Below, piece by piece: positions 1 through 10,909 of a stretch of 64,000 nt of DNA. The stretch's first letter is position 1. Each line of letters starts with the position of its first letter. The notes under the pieces were generated by a model, which was not told the origin of the DNA, searched no databases, and saw only the letters and a program-made list of their open reading frames with translations. Origin of the DNA: Oscheius dolichura (taxonomy: Eukaryota > Nematoda > Chromadorea > Rhabditida > Rhabditidae); contig OW051496.1 of NCBI GenBank assembly GCA_932521035.1, forward strand, positions 1,736,001 through 1,800,000, given 5' to 3'. The translations under genes were made by a program, and so were the position numbers.

Positions 1-2296
1 TAACCTAAAAATTAAAAAAGCAGCAAACCTTTCTGCGAAGCCGCAAAGCATATAGAGATTTTGATACAATGGATGCTCTCCGATAATCGGCGCGGAGTCA
101 AATGTATTCACTGGCTGATAATAAGCCCAAGCATTTTTAATCTGTAACTATACTATATAAAACGCTGGAAAAATGCGCACTTTAGCTGTAAAAAATGAAG
201 GAATCCGTTTTACAAGAGCTGGCCAAATCTTATCATAAAATTCATTGTAGTCAACATCAAGATTGCTGTGATCTGCTGCATCATCTTCTTCCTAAATTAT
301 GAAATTAAATTATTCAGCAAAAATTCAAACCTTTGAAGGATTTCTACCGACTAAATACGTATTTCCAACATCATTCTGTCTGACATAGACACCAGATGGA
401 TCTACGAGGAAAGGCACATCAACCGGCACGTCAGAAGCATTAATAACGAAGACTTGACGTTTTCTTGGCTCTATTGGTACTGGTACTGATAGGAGGCCGT
501 TTCCTTTGCCTAAAAATAGCAATCAATATCCACAACAAAATAATAAAAGCGTACCAATTCCTGCCATTTCTGCTATTTTCCCAGCCCATGGACCAGCACA
601 ATTGATAATCTGGTAAGCACGAATAGGACGAGCAGAGGCGTCTGTCATTTGCGTTCGTACCTGCAGCAAAAAAAAGGATATAATCAAAACGAGATAATCA
701 ATAAAATATAAAAACAAGCGAAAGACTTACAAAAGCACCAACAATTCGCTGGGATTTTAGCTTTTCATCATCAGCATTGTCTAGATCTCCCATCGCGTGA
801 ATTTCGGCTTTTGGACGAAGACGTTCAAATTCAAATCCTTCTACTTCGCCTTTTACATACTGAAAATAAAAATAAATAAGTAAAAATAATGTAAGGAGAG
901 TATAGGCAATTTGGATGGCTCAAGTATGAATATGCAAAAAAGTTTCGGCTAACTTCTTTCGATTGTTTTTTTCAATATTCCGTTATTTTAATCTTATACA
1001 ATCATGTATAGCTCGCTCTTGTAATGATTTTATGTTCGAAACGTCACACAGTGAAGTCTTTTCAGGCATTTCAGGTAAAAACAAAAATATACAACGTCAA
1101 AGATGAATTCCTCCAAAAATTGGATTTCCAGTTTGAATTTCATCAAGATTCTACAATTTCCTATATCACAAGATGTTCCTATTGGTAAAAATTATATAAA
1201 AATATTAGAAAATCACACGGAAAACAGAAATAACGTTATCCGAAAGTAAATTTCCTGAGCCACCTAAATTAAAAAGCTCAAAAAATTACCTGTACACCTA
1301 AAGTTATATTCTTCTCTCTAATAGCTGACAACAATTGCCAGGTATCAATAGTTCCTTCATTTTCAAGTCCTGAATTTATTCTACATGCTAAAAATTAAAC
1401 AGAATGTTACCATATGATCCAAGCAGTACATCATCAAAGTTCATAAATGGAAATCGTTGTTGAAGTTCGTCTTTTTGCAATAATCCTACACGAGCTCCTG
1501 TGTTTCTACAAAAAGAAGGAATAAAAATAAATAAATAAGCTAATAACATTTGTGTTTTCCAATTATTTCTCATCTGCTCGGCTTCTTCTTCATTCGTAGC
1601 CAGGTGTAGATAACCAGTAGGAAGGAAATGTACGTCAGGTGGTACATTATCTAAATTTGTTGCTTTTAGAAGATAAACATTAATCTAACCAAGTATTTGT
1701 AGATGTTCTCCAGCGTGGCGCATAAATTCAGCAGAAAAAAGTGACATTTCTATATGTTCTGGTATTGAAAATTGCTGTGAAATGCCTCCAGTTCCAAGCA
1801 TTGTACTACTTTGAGCAAATTTATCATTATTTTCAACAACAACTACCTAAAACAGCAAATAAAAATGTAAAAATCAATGGCTACTTTGAGATCTTCATCA
1901 CGAAATCGCTGCTTTAGCCAATAAGCAGTAGAACTTCCTGTTAATCCACCACCAATAATTAAAAATTCAGCTCGATATGGTAAAACTTCGTGATCCAGTG
2001 TACCATGCTTCATATGTGCTATTGGATTGCGTCGCTTGAATGCATCTCGTCTTGCCTAAATTAGAAAGTAGAAAATATTATTTATATAAAAAATAAATGT
2101 ATTTGCTTACCTCATTATATCTTCTTTTCCATCGTCTAAAATCATATGTCAATCCATGCCAGACACGTTTTAAAACATCTTCGCCTGGTTCATAATGTCG
2201 CTCATTTTCATAATTTTTCCATAGCTGTGGCGATGTCGTGCTAATGAATCGGCTACAGCTGATTCTAACAAGCCTTTGGCATAGTTGCTGTTGCAT
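1..2296 (-). CDS. FOXRED1: FOXRED1-like FAD-dependent oxidoreductase (3' end beyond window)
   Basis: Mitochondrial FAD-dependent oxidoreductase; the human orthologue is a complex I assembly factor. Eleven exons can be spliced in phase (minus strand): 2296-2111, 2055-1885, 1846-1690, 1650-1548, 1505-1411, 1369-1290, 859-731, 660-555, 509-331, 291-181, and 141 to about 29; the last boundary is uncertain and the gene runs off the left edge. About 476 aa are visible; human FOXRED1 has 486, so only a short C-terminus is missing. Residues 1-25 are Arg-rich without acidic residues, like a mitochondrial presequence. The Rossmann motif is IIGGGLTGSSTAYWLK. FOXRED1-specific blocks follow: GGISQQFSIPEHIEMSLFSA, PTGYLHLA, INCAGPWAGKIAEMAG, PIEPRKRQVFV and NAWAYYQPVNTFD. 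A TTTTACAG acceptor lies 5 nt before the ATG, suggesting trans-splicing. Homology is recalled, not computed, but it is extensive and collinear. Confidence 0.9.
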
Positions 2297-3243
2297 AAAA
2301 TCTGTAAAACAAAGAATTAGAATGAAAGAAAGCAAGCAAGAAAAATGAGAAGAGAAGAAATAGCCAAAAGCCAGACTTGAAAATTGAAATTTACAGAGGC
2401 GCGCTGGCGTTTCATTGAAAATGTTTGTGTATTCACGTATTTTCGCCATTTTTTGGCATTTTTTCTTGGTTTTTCTGGAAGTTGTCGTTTTCTGTGCATT
2501 TTTTCGGCCCTTTGGCTTGAATTTATCGATAAGCAGGTGTAAATGAACGATATACACGCTCTAAAATATTATTCACAGCAAATTATGCAAATTTACAATG
2601 AAAAAACGATGAAAAATTAGCAAACAACAAGATCAACAAGAATTAGCCGCAGCCAATACGTTTCGTGGCAGTGGAAAGATCATTTTTGAATGGGTACGCG
2701 GCAATTATTTTACCGTAGCCGTTTAGCGTTCTTTCCTCCAAAACTTTACACTTTTCTCTTTATCTCTTTTTTTCTCTCTCGTTTCGATTGTTTTATAAAA
2801 TTGGAAAGTGTTTTTATTTGTGATTCTTCTCTTTTTCTTCAAAAACGTTGTGCTTATATTGAAACAATCGAATTTTATACTGTTTCTTGCCCAAAATATT
2901 ACGAAAGAACCCAATTCATACCACTTCATGGTTCCATCTTCCTTATGCATCAATTTGTAGCTAAACGAGAACACAGGCGTTCAATTTTGTTTGCAAGGTA
3001 TTTTCTGCTGGGTTTTGCTAGTTTCCCTATGTTTTTTCCTCACAATACACTGAGTTTTTCTTGATGGAAACCAAATTACTCGACGAATAGAACTGCGAAA
3101 AGCAGTATTCAACCAAAAATTGGATTAGCAAATCATACCTAAAACTTTTTACTGCACCGGTCAACAGCTAAAAGGGCCCGGGTCAACGGGATTTATTTCC
3201 GTTCCAACCCGTCTGTCAACATTTTCTCTCTCCAAAAGTTGAG

Positions 3244-3521
3244 TACCGTATTTCTTCCAATAGAACCCCCTTCTCCGTAAGCGCGCTCTGTAAAAATGCT
3301 CTATCTGCTATCTGCATCGTACAAAAACACTAAAGCAACCGTTTTTCATGTTTTTTTTCTTGTATTAGTATGATCTTTGGGCCCTAGATATTGCATTACA
3401 GAAGGAAAAATAGAAGAAAACCCATAAATAACAGAGTAATCGACTCCCAAAGTCAGTTAGATAGAGCATTTTAACAGAGCGCGCTTACGGAGGAGGGGGT
3501 TTTATTAGAGGTTTTACGGTA
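3244..3521. mobile_element. MITE family 1, copy 1 (TACCGTA ends)
   Basis: A 278-bp element with about 60-bp terminal inverted repeats. It starts TACCGTA and ends TACGGTA, and both arms carry the block CCGTAAGCGCGCTCTGT (on opposite strands) next to a run related to AATGCTCTATC. There is no coding capacity. A second full copy with the same interior (TTGTATTAGTATGATCTTT, CCCTAGATATTGC) lies at 38761-39040 inside a vav intron, so this is a real family and not a chance hairpin. Confidence 0.85.
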
Positions 3522-3814
3522 TTTTCTCCTCTGGGGTGTATTTGAAAACCTAATTTTACGACTGTCATACGGCTGGCGATTTTTGTAATTCTAAATTCTC
3601 TCCTTTTCTTTTTCTCGCTTCGAACATTCCATAAAATGGGGAAACTGCTTTTGGTTTTACTCGGTTGATCCCCTGTAAAAAATGGTGTTCTTATATTGAA
3701 ACAATCGAATTTCCTACTGTTTTCTGCCCAAAATATAACGAAAGAACCCAATTCATACCGCTATAAAGTGTTTTGTGCTGATCATCCATTATGTGAATTC
3801 TTTATGCATCAAAC

Positions 3815-3941
3815 TACAGCTAAAAGGTCGAGGGACATTCAATTTTGTTCAAATGGTGTGTCACGGCATTTTATTTCAAATTTTAGCATTTTTCCCATGG
3901 GGAGTACATTACCTCGACCGTCCCTCGACCTTTTAGCTGTA
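3815..3941. repeat. Perfect 22-bp inverted repeat
   Basis: Arms 3815-3836 and 3920-3941 are exact reverse complements (core GCTAAAAGGTCGAGGGAC), separated by 83 bp. They sit inside the second unit of the degenerate triplication; the first unit has only a loose match (GTAGCTAAACGAG). This may be a small foldback insertion. Function unknown. Confidence 0.75.
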
Positions 3942-6634
3942 TGAAAACCAAATTTCCTGACCATTAGACGCCCAAATTGCACTATCCAATCGGAATTAGG
4001 AATTGTTACCTTGGTAGATTTCCTCATGCATCATCTAACAACTATAAGGGAACATTAGATTGATCTTCATTCTTCCATGTTGACAACTAAACAAAACCGA
4101 GCTCCCGATTCCAACACTGAAATTTACACTTTTCTCGTTTCGATCATTCCATGAATGAAAATGAAGAAATTACTTTTATTTTTGATCCGTGATTCTTTCT
4201 TTCCAAAAAGGTAATTCGTATCCTGAAATAAGCTAATTTCCTAATGTTATTAGCCCCAAATATAACGAAAGACCCCAATTCATACCGCTCTAGGCTAAAT
4301 TTTTCAGTGATACTTATCAATTATGTCAATTTTTTATGCATCAACTGGCGGTTAAAATGGAACACTTTGTTCAATTTTGCTCAAAAGTTATGTTTTGCAA
4401 CCAAGCTAGCAATTTCACTTTTTTTACCAGAAATTACTGTTTTCTCCTAAAAAACAGGAAGAAAATCCGACAATTTTTCCCATTTTCCTTCGAAGATGCC
4501 AATTTTCACAATGTATCAGCCGACTTTGATAAGGGAAGCTGACTTTTACCAAAATATGATAATTCAGAAAACTTCCCCAAGCTCCTTGTGACTCTTCTTC
4601 ACCCCCTATCCCCTCTCCCTCTCCTCTTCTTCTGATCAAGTGAAACATGTTCCCCGTCCACTTGAAGATCCCCGCGTCTCGTCAAGCGGTGTTCATTCCT
4701 TCTCTTCATCAAAAAGAAGATATCTTCTCCATCTTTTCTCGTCCTAAAGAGGAGCAGAGTTCCTCTTATAACAGGACTTTTTGACTTTTTGAACTGATGG
4801 GAGAAAGTTTGACGACGTTCTTCTGCTTTATTCAACCTTGAAATAAGGGAAAAAAAGTTCGGAATAATGTTCAAATATGAGTTTACACATAAAAATATAC
4901 AGTTCCAATTGCATTTTCTGGCCTTTTTGAGAGGCCGGAGCCGACCGACAGCACACTGTAGCTTCATAGATTTCCCTTTATTTTTTATTGTTCCATGGCT
5001 ATTAGAATAGTCAGGATGATTACAAGTTCTATTGGATTCATCCAGCAGCCCCTTTTACGTCCATACTTCTCTATCACTTATTGGCCTGAATTTCTGAAAT
5101 TGTCGTTTCACAGTTACTTCAAAATGTTCCAGTTCTTCTTTCATTGGTTGTCTTAGAAAATCATCATTGTAAGCATCAACTTCGCTTATTCCCCTTCTTC
5201 TTACGGTAGAAATCATCCTTTCCCTATTCTATGCTTTGTTTTTGAAGGGTTTTACGGTTAGATGAAAAGCTGGAAAGATGTTCTAGGCTCACTAAATCCA
5301 TATAAATCTCAAGGATTATCTTTTGGTATAAGTTTCCGCATACGGTGTGTGACATACCGTCTCTAATAGCCATCTTTTTAAAGGAACACACCGGCACAGC
5401 TTTTCGCGGTTTGCGCTCAGCGCAAATTCTTGGGGCGCGTTTGCTTTTCATCGGCGAAAAAATTTCCATTTTGGTTTCATAGACACTTGAAAAGTCAGAA
5501 TGATTGCAAGTTCTACTTGCTTCTTTGCCTGAGGCTTTTTACGTCTAAATTTTCCCCTACTCCATGGCTGTTCAATTCCCAATTTCTCTTCTTTTTCCTT
5601 AATAAGGATAAGGGGCATCGGGGTCGTTTGTCGAATTACGATTGTCGTTTCCTGATTCTCAATGGGAAAATGCGAAAATAGCTAGAAAACGTCCCAAAAA
5701 GTTTATATTTTCCGTTAGAAGCAACCTAAATTCTCCATCTTACAGTAAAAATCCCCCTTCCTCGCCTTTTCCGCTTCTAATTCCCCCTTCTGCCATCATC
5801 CCCAAAATGTCCTTATCTAGTTCTATTAGAGAGAGAGCTTCCCGCCTTTTTGTGTGCCAGCCAGCTTGCATGCCTGCCTGCTTGTCTGTGTGTTTTGGGT
5901 TGTCTGATAGAGGAAAGAACGTGAAGAGAAAAACTCGAATTGACGCCTTTTCGCCCCTCCAAAAACCATCACGGGAAGGCGGCAGCCGCCTTCACCCCAA
6001 AAAGCCAATCCCGCCTAATGTACTGCTAATTTGTTCGTCCGGCCATTAATTTCTATCCCTCTCTGGCATCCTCCCGCTACCGTAGCCGCCGTGATGAATC
6101 TCCGCTATTATCCTAACTACTACCGATTTCATTTACTACCGCCCAAATTCCAAAAGGTGGGTTTTTCGTCTATTTCTCTCTGTTTTTCCCCCGGGGAATG
6201 TTGAAATTTCTACATGTTGAAATGAAGGTCAAAATGAGGAGGGCAGCGCAGTAGACGGGTATTCAATTTCTTCACCCTCCCGCCGACCCGAAAGAATTGC
6301 AAAATTCTCTTTTTGAGGGGGGTTTCAAAACAGGGTCAAAAGCTGGATTCGTGAGTCAGAAATACTGAATTTTTTTTTGAATATTGCTTCGAAATTCATA
6401 GAAACCAGAGGGCTACGCCCGACTTCGTCGGGCGGTCTTCTATGGAAACTATTACCTTTGTTGATACTGTTACAACAATTGAAGCGATTAACAGTTTATT
6501 GAATATAGTAAAAAAGCCAAGCAGGCGACAAAATGGTAAAGAAAATTATTCAATCTTCCTCGTTTTGTCTTTTTTCTCTTTGTGAAATTCCCGAAATTGT
6601 GAAAAAAATACAGTTTTGTAATAAAATAAAGACG

Positions 6635-6692
6635 GCCTTCCTGCCGAGACTTTACGGGGATAGGGGGATCGGACTATCGAAGACCGGGCCTT
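6635..6692. repeat. Half copy of MITE family 2
   Basis: Contains CCTGCCGAGACTTTACGGGG followed by GGATCGGACTATCGAAGACC, matching one arm of the family-2 elements at 12807-12943 and 27558-27705. I see no opposite arm within 300 bp, so it is probably a truncated relic. Confidence 0.6.
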
Positions 6693-7864
6693 CATAATCT
6701 TCCGCAGTTTTTTCTCTCCGCCTAAGGATGCCACAATAGAAGATATTCCAAAATTTTTCTATAAAACCTCTCCCTAAACCAGCGAAAAACCTAGGAATTT
6801 CATAATATTTCAAGTGAAAAGAGAGGGAGAGGGAGAGGGTGAAATGTCGTCAGTCTCGTCAGAAATTTGTTTGCTCTCGTTTGCCTCCTGTTTATTGCCC
6901 TTTTTGGCGAACTCCACACATTGCCAAGCGTCCTTCAGGAACTTTTGAAGGAGAATGCCCGGAAAACTGAAAACTAGTCTTCTCTCTGTAGTTTTCTTCT
7001 TCCGCTTGGCTTTTATAGATTTTACTGAACACTGAATCGAGCTATCAACTAACAATCCATTTTTTATTGTTATATTCTGTTATTAAAACATTACAATTCC
7101 ATTTTTTAGTAATATTCTTGTTCAGCAATAAAGAAAGTCGCCTAATCTTCAGTTTTATCAGCTGTTTTCCGTATTCCCTAGGTTTTTTTCGCTTCTCCCA
7201 GTCCAAAAAACATGAAAATCCACCTTCCCGTTGTTTTTTCTAACAATTTGAAGAGCAGAATTGTTTTTTCACTTGGTTATAAAAAAATGGGATATGTTTC
7301 CTCAACAAATTTTGAGCTCCTGTTTTGAGAGTAGGCTCATTCGAACCGATAATTTTGGCAGCATCGCTTGCTATCTAAAAAAATTTGAGAACGCAGGCGT
7401 ACGGAGGAATCGAGCCTCAAAATTTCGAAAAATGGCACAACGTTTTTTGAGCTAGCCTGGTGAGAGTAGGGTCATTCGATAGCGCTTCTTGGCGTTTTCA
7501 CGGTTTATTCTTGGTTACGCTCTGGCGCGTCACAGTGAGGAATCGACAGCACTTTACCAAAGTTAAGCCATTTTTCCATAGCCAGCCGGGTTTGGTCAGC
7601 CAGCGGTCAAAAATGGTTTCGCTTTTCAAAAGTTATGAGGTCATTGACAGGACCATCACCCTACTATAATAACAATTCTTATCGTCGACTTAAATTCCGT
7701 TACAAATAAATTTCACGGTACAAATCACACAAAAATTATTGTGACAACGCTTCTGCTACGGTTGCGTAGCTTTAGATAAGGATCAAAAAACACAAAACAC
7801 CACATTTTCAACAATTTTTGAAATGAATCCTCTTGAATAGGAATACTTTAAAGGGAGGGGAAGA

Positions 7865-7870
7865 TTTATT
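7865..7870 (-). terminator. AATAAA polyadenylation signal of kelch A
   Basis: TTTATT on the plus strand reads AATAAA on the coding strand, 15 nt after the stop of kelch A. Kelch C has the same hexamer at 28991-28996 and kelch D has one at 52532-52537. Confidence 0.6.
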
Positions 7871-7884
7871 TGTTTAATAGGGGA

Positions 7885-9654
7885 TTACTCTGTGGAATTA
7901 GAAAGGATATCAGCCAAATGGCGGGGAATAACAATTGAAGGCATATTAAAGCACCCATTGGGAAGCTGGGGACCCTCTCTCCAGCTTTTTCCATTAAATA
8001 TTTCAGTTTTATCGAGAGGTTTGCCTATTTCATAATATCCTCCAATTACAAAAATCTCATTGTCAAGGACTGCTGCAGAAAAGTAACATCGAGGTTGTTT
8101 CATAGGTGGCAGTTGTTTCCATGTTCCTTTTCCTTCTAGATTACTCACTTCCAGTACAGTATCGAATGTTGTCTTCCAAAAAGTACCTCCCATTAAAATG
8201 AGATTATTTCCATAAGAAACAAGAGAATGAGCAGCAAGAGGTGTTGGCATATCATTCATCTCCGTCCAGACACCACTCTCCGGGTCGAAACATTCCACTC
8301 TAGCCAAATAATTCGAATCACCCAATCCACCACAGACAATGAATTTGCCATTATGAACTGCTGCAGCTCCCCAACCTCGAGAATATTTCATGTCCCTAAA
8401 ATATTGATTAGCCCTGATTGAGCCTTGTATCAGATGTTGTATCATCTCGTTTGAGAGACGAAGCGGCCGTTGGAAACCGAGAAGAAGAGAAAAATTGTAG
8501 GAAAGTATGCAACTCACGGCATTTTAATCCATTTGTTCTCCTTCGAATCATATCGTTCCACACTTTTCAAGTTGCCCGCTCCATTCCTTGGTCCTAATAC
8601 CTCTCCTCCAAACACCCAGATGGATCCATTCCATTCCACACTGCTATTATTAATATTAACTCGTCCCTCATTCATATCTGCCAATCGTATCCATTCCAAT
8701 GTTTTGTTATCCAATTTGTATAATTCTTTATACATAGAAACACCACCGAATATATAGATCTCTCCATGCAGATATACTGCACTACCACGATAAAGATCTT
8801 TCGGTAATTTCAATGCCAATTTGATCCATTTGTCTTGTTTCAAAATGACCATTTCTAGTTGATTGCCATTTCCAAGGACTAAAATCTAAAAGAATGTTAA
8901 TTATTCTCTTCCCCAATGCCCCACCGTCCCCTTATCCACTTGTCCTGGGATCAATTGTCTTTTTTCTTCCAAAAGAACGAGTCTCTGTGTTATTGTAAGA
9001 TGATCTTCACTTTGTTTTTCTTCGATCCTTCCAACTAAACATTAGTAACACTGAAAAGTATTAGATCTGGCTGACTTTTGTGAGAAATCTCTGCGATGCC
9101 CTCTTGTAAAGCCGTAATAGCATCGGAAACTGAAATTTCTCTCGAGTTCTAAAAGGTTTCAATGATTTCTCACCCCCTTGTTGCTTGTCGGATACTTCTT
9201 TCAATCTCCCTGAAAAGTCATTTCGTATGCAACTCAAGCCATCTTCTGTTTCCCGTCGAAGTCGGCTTATTTCCGCCATTAGTTCTTCCTTTTCCCTCTT
9301 CCATTGCTCCTCATTTTCTATCGCTATCGCATCCGTTTCATATTTTTGATAGACTGCGTCTGCCTTCACTGAAAATATTCTTCTATAAAAAAGAAGAAAA
9401 GGACCTACTGTCAGAAGAAATCTTCTCGATAGAAGACATCAACTTCTTTTCTAGGTTGTCTATCGCTCCAGTCCAATTCGGACCATTTCCCTCTAAAAAT
9501 ACAGCTCATTCTCACCCCCCAACATACCGTTTCTACCCGAGTTCAGCTCCATTTTCCCCTTCAATTCTCTATTTTCCGTCTCCAGCCTGCTCATTCTTAC
9601 CATTAGGTCCACAATCAGCGGGTGGATATTCGCTTCAGAAGGATTAATTGTCAT
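7885..9654 (-). CDS. Coiled-coil kelch-repeat protein A (477 aa)
   Basis: Seven exons splice in phase: 9654-9528, 9492-9409, 9368-9174, 9129-9076, 9034-8940, 8885-8518, 8395-7885. Exons 1-5 (about residues 1-185) encode a charged, heptad-rich coiled coil (for example [20 protein letters not shown]). Exons 6-7 encode six kelch blades with double-Gly signatures: a degenerate LGNGN first blade, then YIFGG, WVFGG, IVCGG, ILMGG and FVIGG, each with downstream aromatic and Trp positions such as RYDSKENKWIKMP. There is no BTB or BACK domain, so this is not a standard Cullin-3 adaptor. A TTTCAG acceptor lies 8 nt before the ATG. Introns are 36-122 nt. It is a near-identical paralogue of kelch C (29006-30782). 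The function is unknown; kelch propellers usually bind proteins. Confidence 0.85.
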
Positions 9655-9821
9655 TAGAGTAGCTGAAATAGTTTATGGAAAGGTTGAGAAATGGGAAAAG
9701 TCGATTTGAACAAGGGAAGAGGCAGGCAAAGTCCTCGATAAGGGACTCTCCATGCTGCAATTCGATAAGATAAGAAACGAAAATTTTGTTATTGCTTTTT
9801 TAGTATTACTATCAAACACCT

Positions 9822-9935
9822 AGTCCATTCGAAAGGCCATCAAAAACTGTCTCAGAAAAAAAAAAGAAACCGTGTTCTGTTTTCCATAACCGGTGTGACG
9901 GTGTGGCACGCCAACTGAGTTTTACATATTAATTT
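9822..9935. repeat. Dispersed repeat, partner in inverse orientation at 31752-31855
   Basis: The stretch containing CGGTGTGACGGTGTGGCACG and AACTGAGTTTTACAT is the reverse complement of 31752-31855 with few mismatches. One copy lies between kelch A and kelch B and the other just beyond the 5' end of kelch C. The repeat therefore borders kelch copies at both loci and may mark a shared duplication breakpoint or a transposable element. Confidence 0.7.
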
Positions 9936-10241
9936 GAGATCTACCTAGGAAGTGCTCATGTGTACTGTAAAACGGTCTCTATCAAAAGTTATGAGGTCAT
10001 TGACAGGACTTATCCATCACCCTACTATAATAACAATTCTTATCGTCGACTTGAAATTCCGTTACAAATAAATTTCACGGTACAAACCACACAAAAATTA
10101 TTGCGACAACGCTTCTGCTACGGTTGCGTAGCTTTAGATAAGGAGCAAAAAACACAAAACACCACATTTTCAACAATTTTTGAAATGAATCCTCTAGAAT
10201 AGGAATACTTTAAATGGAGGGAAAGATTTATTTGTAGGAGA

Positions 10242-10740
10242 TTACTCTGTGTAATTAGATAGGATAGCAGCCAGATGGCGGGGAATAACAACTGATGACA
10301 TACAGTTGCACACATTGGGAAGCTGGGGACCCTCTCTCCAGCTTTTTCCATTAAATATTTCAGTTTTATCGAGAAATTTGCCATTCGATCCTCCAATTAC
10401 AAAAATCTCATTGTCAAGGACTGCTGCAGAAAAGTCACGTCGACGTTGTTTCATAGGTGGCAGTTCTTTCCATGTTCCTTTTCCTTCTAGATTACTCACT
10501 TCCAGTACGGTATTGAATATTGTCTTTAGATCCCAGCCTCCCATTAAAATCAGATTATTTCCATGAGAAACGAAAGAATGATGAGAAAGAGGTGTTGGCA
10601 TATCATTCATCTCCGTCCAGACACCACTCTCCGGGTCGAAACATTCCACACTTTTCAAACGATTCCAACCATTCCATCCACCACAGACGATGAATTTGCC
10701 ATTATGAACTGCTGCAGCTGCACGAGATCGCGAATATTTC
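10242..10740 (-). pseudogene. Kelch B: 5'-truncated kelch copy
   Basis: Contains only the last kelch exon. An open frame starting near [15 protein letters not shown] runs through [20 protein letters not shown] to the same C-terminus as kelch C ([15 protein letters not shown]) and a stop at 10242. Similarity to kelch A and C stops at 10740, two codons into the exon, where unrelated TTTTGCTTCTCC sequence begins. All coiled-coil and first-three-blade exons are missing. Although adjacent to kelch A, its sequence and 3' flank (from about 9930) match kelch C. The frame is undamaged, so truncation was recent or the fragment is used otherwise; I call it a pseudogene for lack of a start. Confidence 0.8.
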
Positions 10741-10909
10741 TTTTGCTTCTCCCCTCCGGGAAAGACGCCGTTTCATCACTTTTCTCGTCTGATGCCGTGA
10801 TATCCCTCCAAGTAAATAATGACAGTTTTTTAAAAAGTTTTATGCCACCATTAAAAACATCTAATTCTTTTTCACGATAATTGGCGAAGAGGTATTTCTA
10901 GCTTTTATA

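Larger units (their letters stand above)
2735..4440 (+). repeat. Three degenerate direct copies of a ~350-bp unit
   Basis: Units at about 2735-3060, 3570-3960 and 4110-4440 share an ordered set of words, including a run close to CCAAAATATAACGAAAGAAC followed by CCAATTCATACC (near 2890, 3728 and 4256) and a downstream TTTATGCATCAA. The third unit is the most diverged. A MITE (3244-3521) lies between units 1 and 2. No protein-coding frame is conserved between units. Confidence 0.7.
2305..7620. other. Gene-free intergenic stretch with degenerate repeats
   Basis: No open frame here shows family motifs or clean splice structure. The longest (2690-3064, 5642-6049) are low-complexity Phe/Ser-rich translations of pyrimidine-rich DNA. 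It contains a MITE (3244-3521), a triplicated degenerate unit (2735-4440) and a half copy of a second element (6635-6692). The first few hundred bases flank FOXRED1 and may hold its promoter, but I recognise no motif. Confidence 0.6.

Noticed and set aside
1388-1410. 23-nt intron in FOXRED1
   Set aside because: A 41-nt alternative (1370-1410) ending in TTCAG joins SYG to GLENEGTIDTW and fits the family better.
2078-2557. 159-aa minus frame reading past the FOXRED1 start
   Set aside because: The upstream part is Lys/Phe-rich without similarity; the ATG at 2296 follows a splice acceptor and starts a presequence-like peptide.
7885-8517. Kelch A starting at an internal ATG within the last intron
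   Set aside because: Splicing from GTGAGT at 8517 to the TTTTAG acceptor before 8395 joins two halves of a kelch blade in phase, and the same junction exists in C, D and E.
9162-9647. 161-aa plus-strand open frame
   Set aside because: It is antisense to the coiled-coil exons of kelch A; a shortened form appears opposite kelch C. The minus strand has the spliceable, motif-bearing model.
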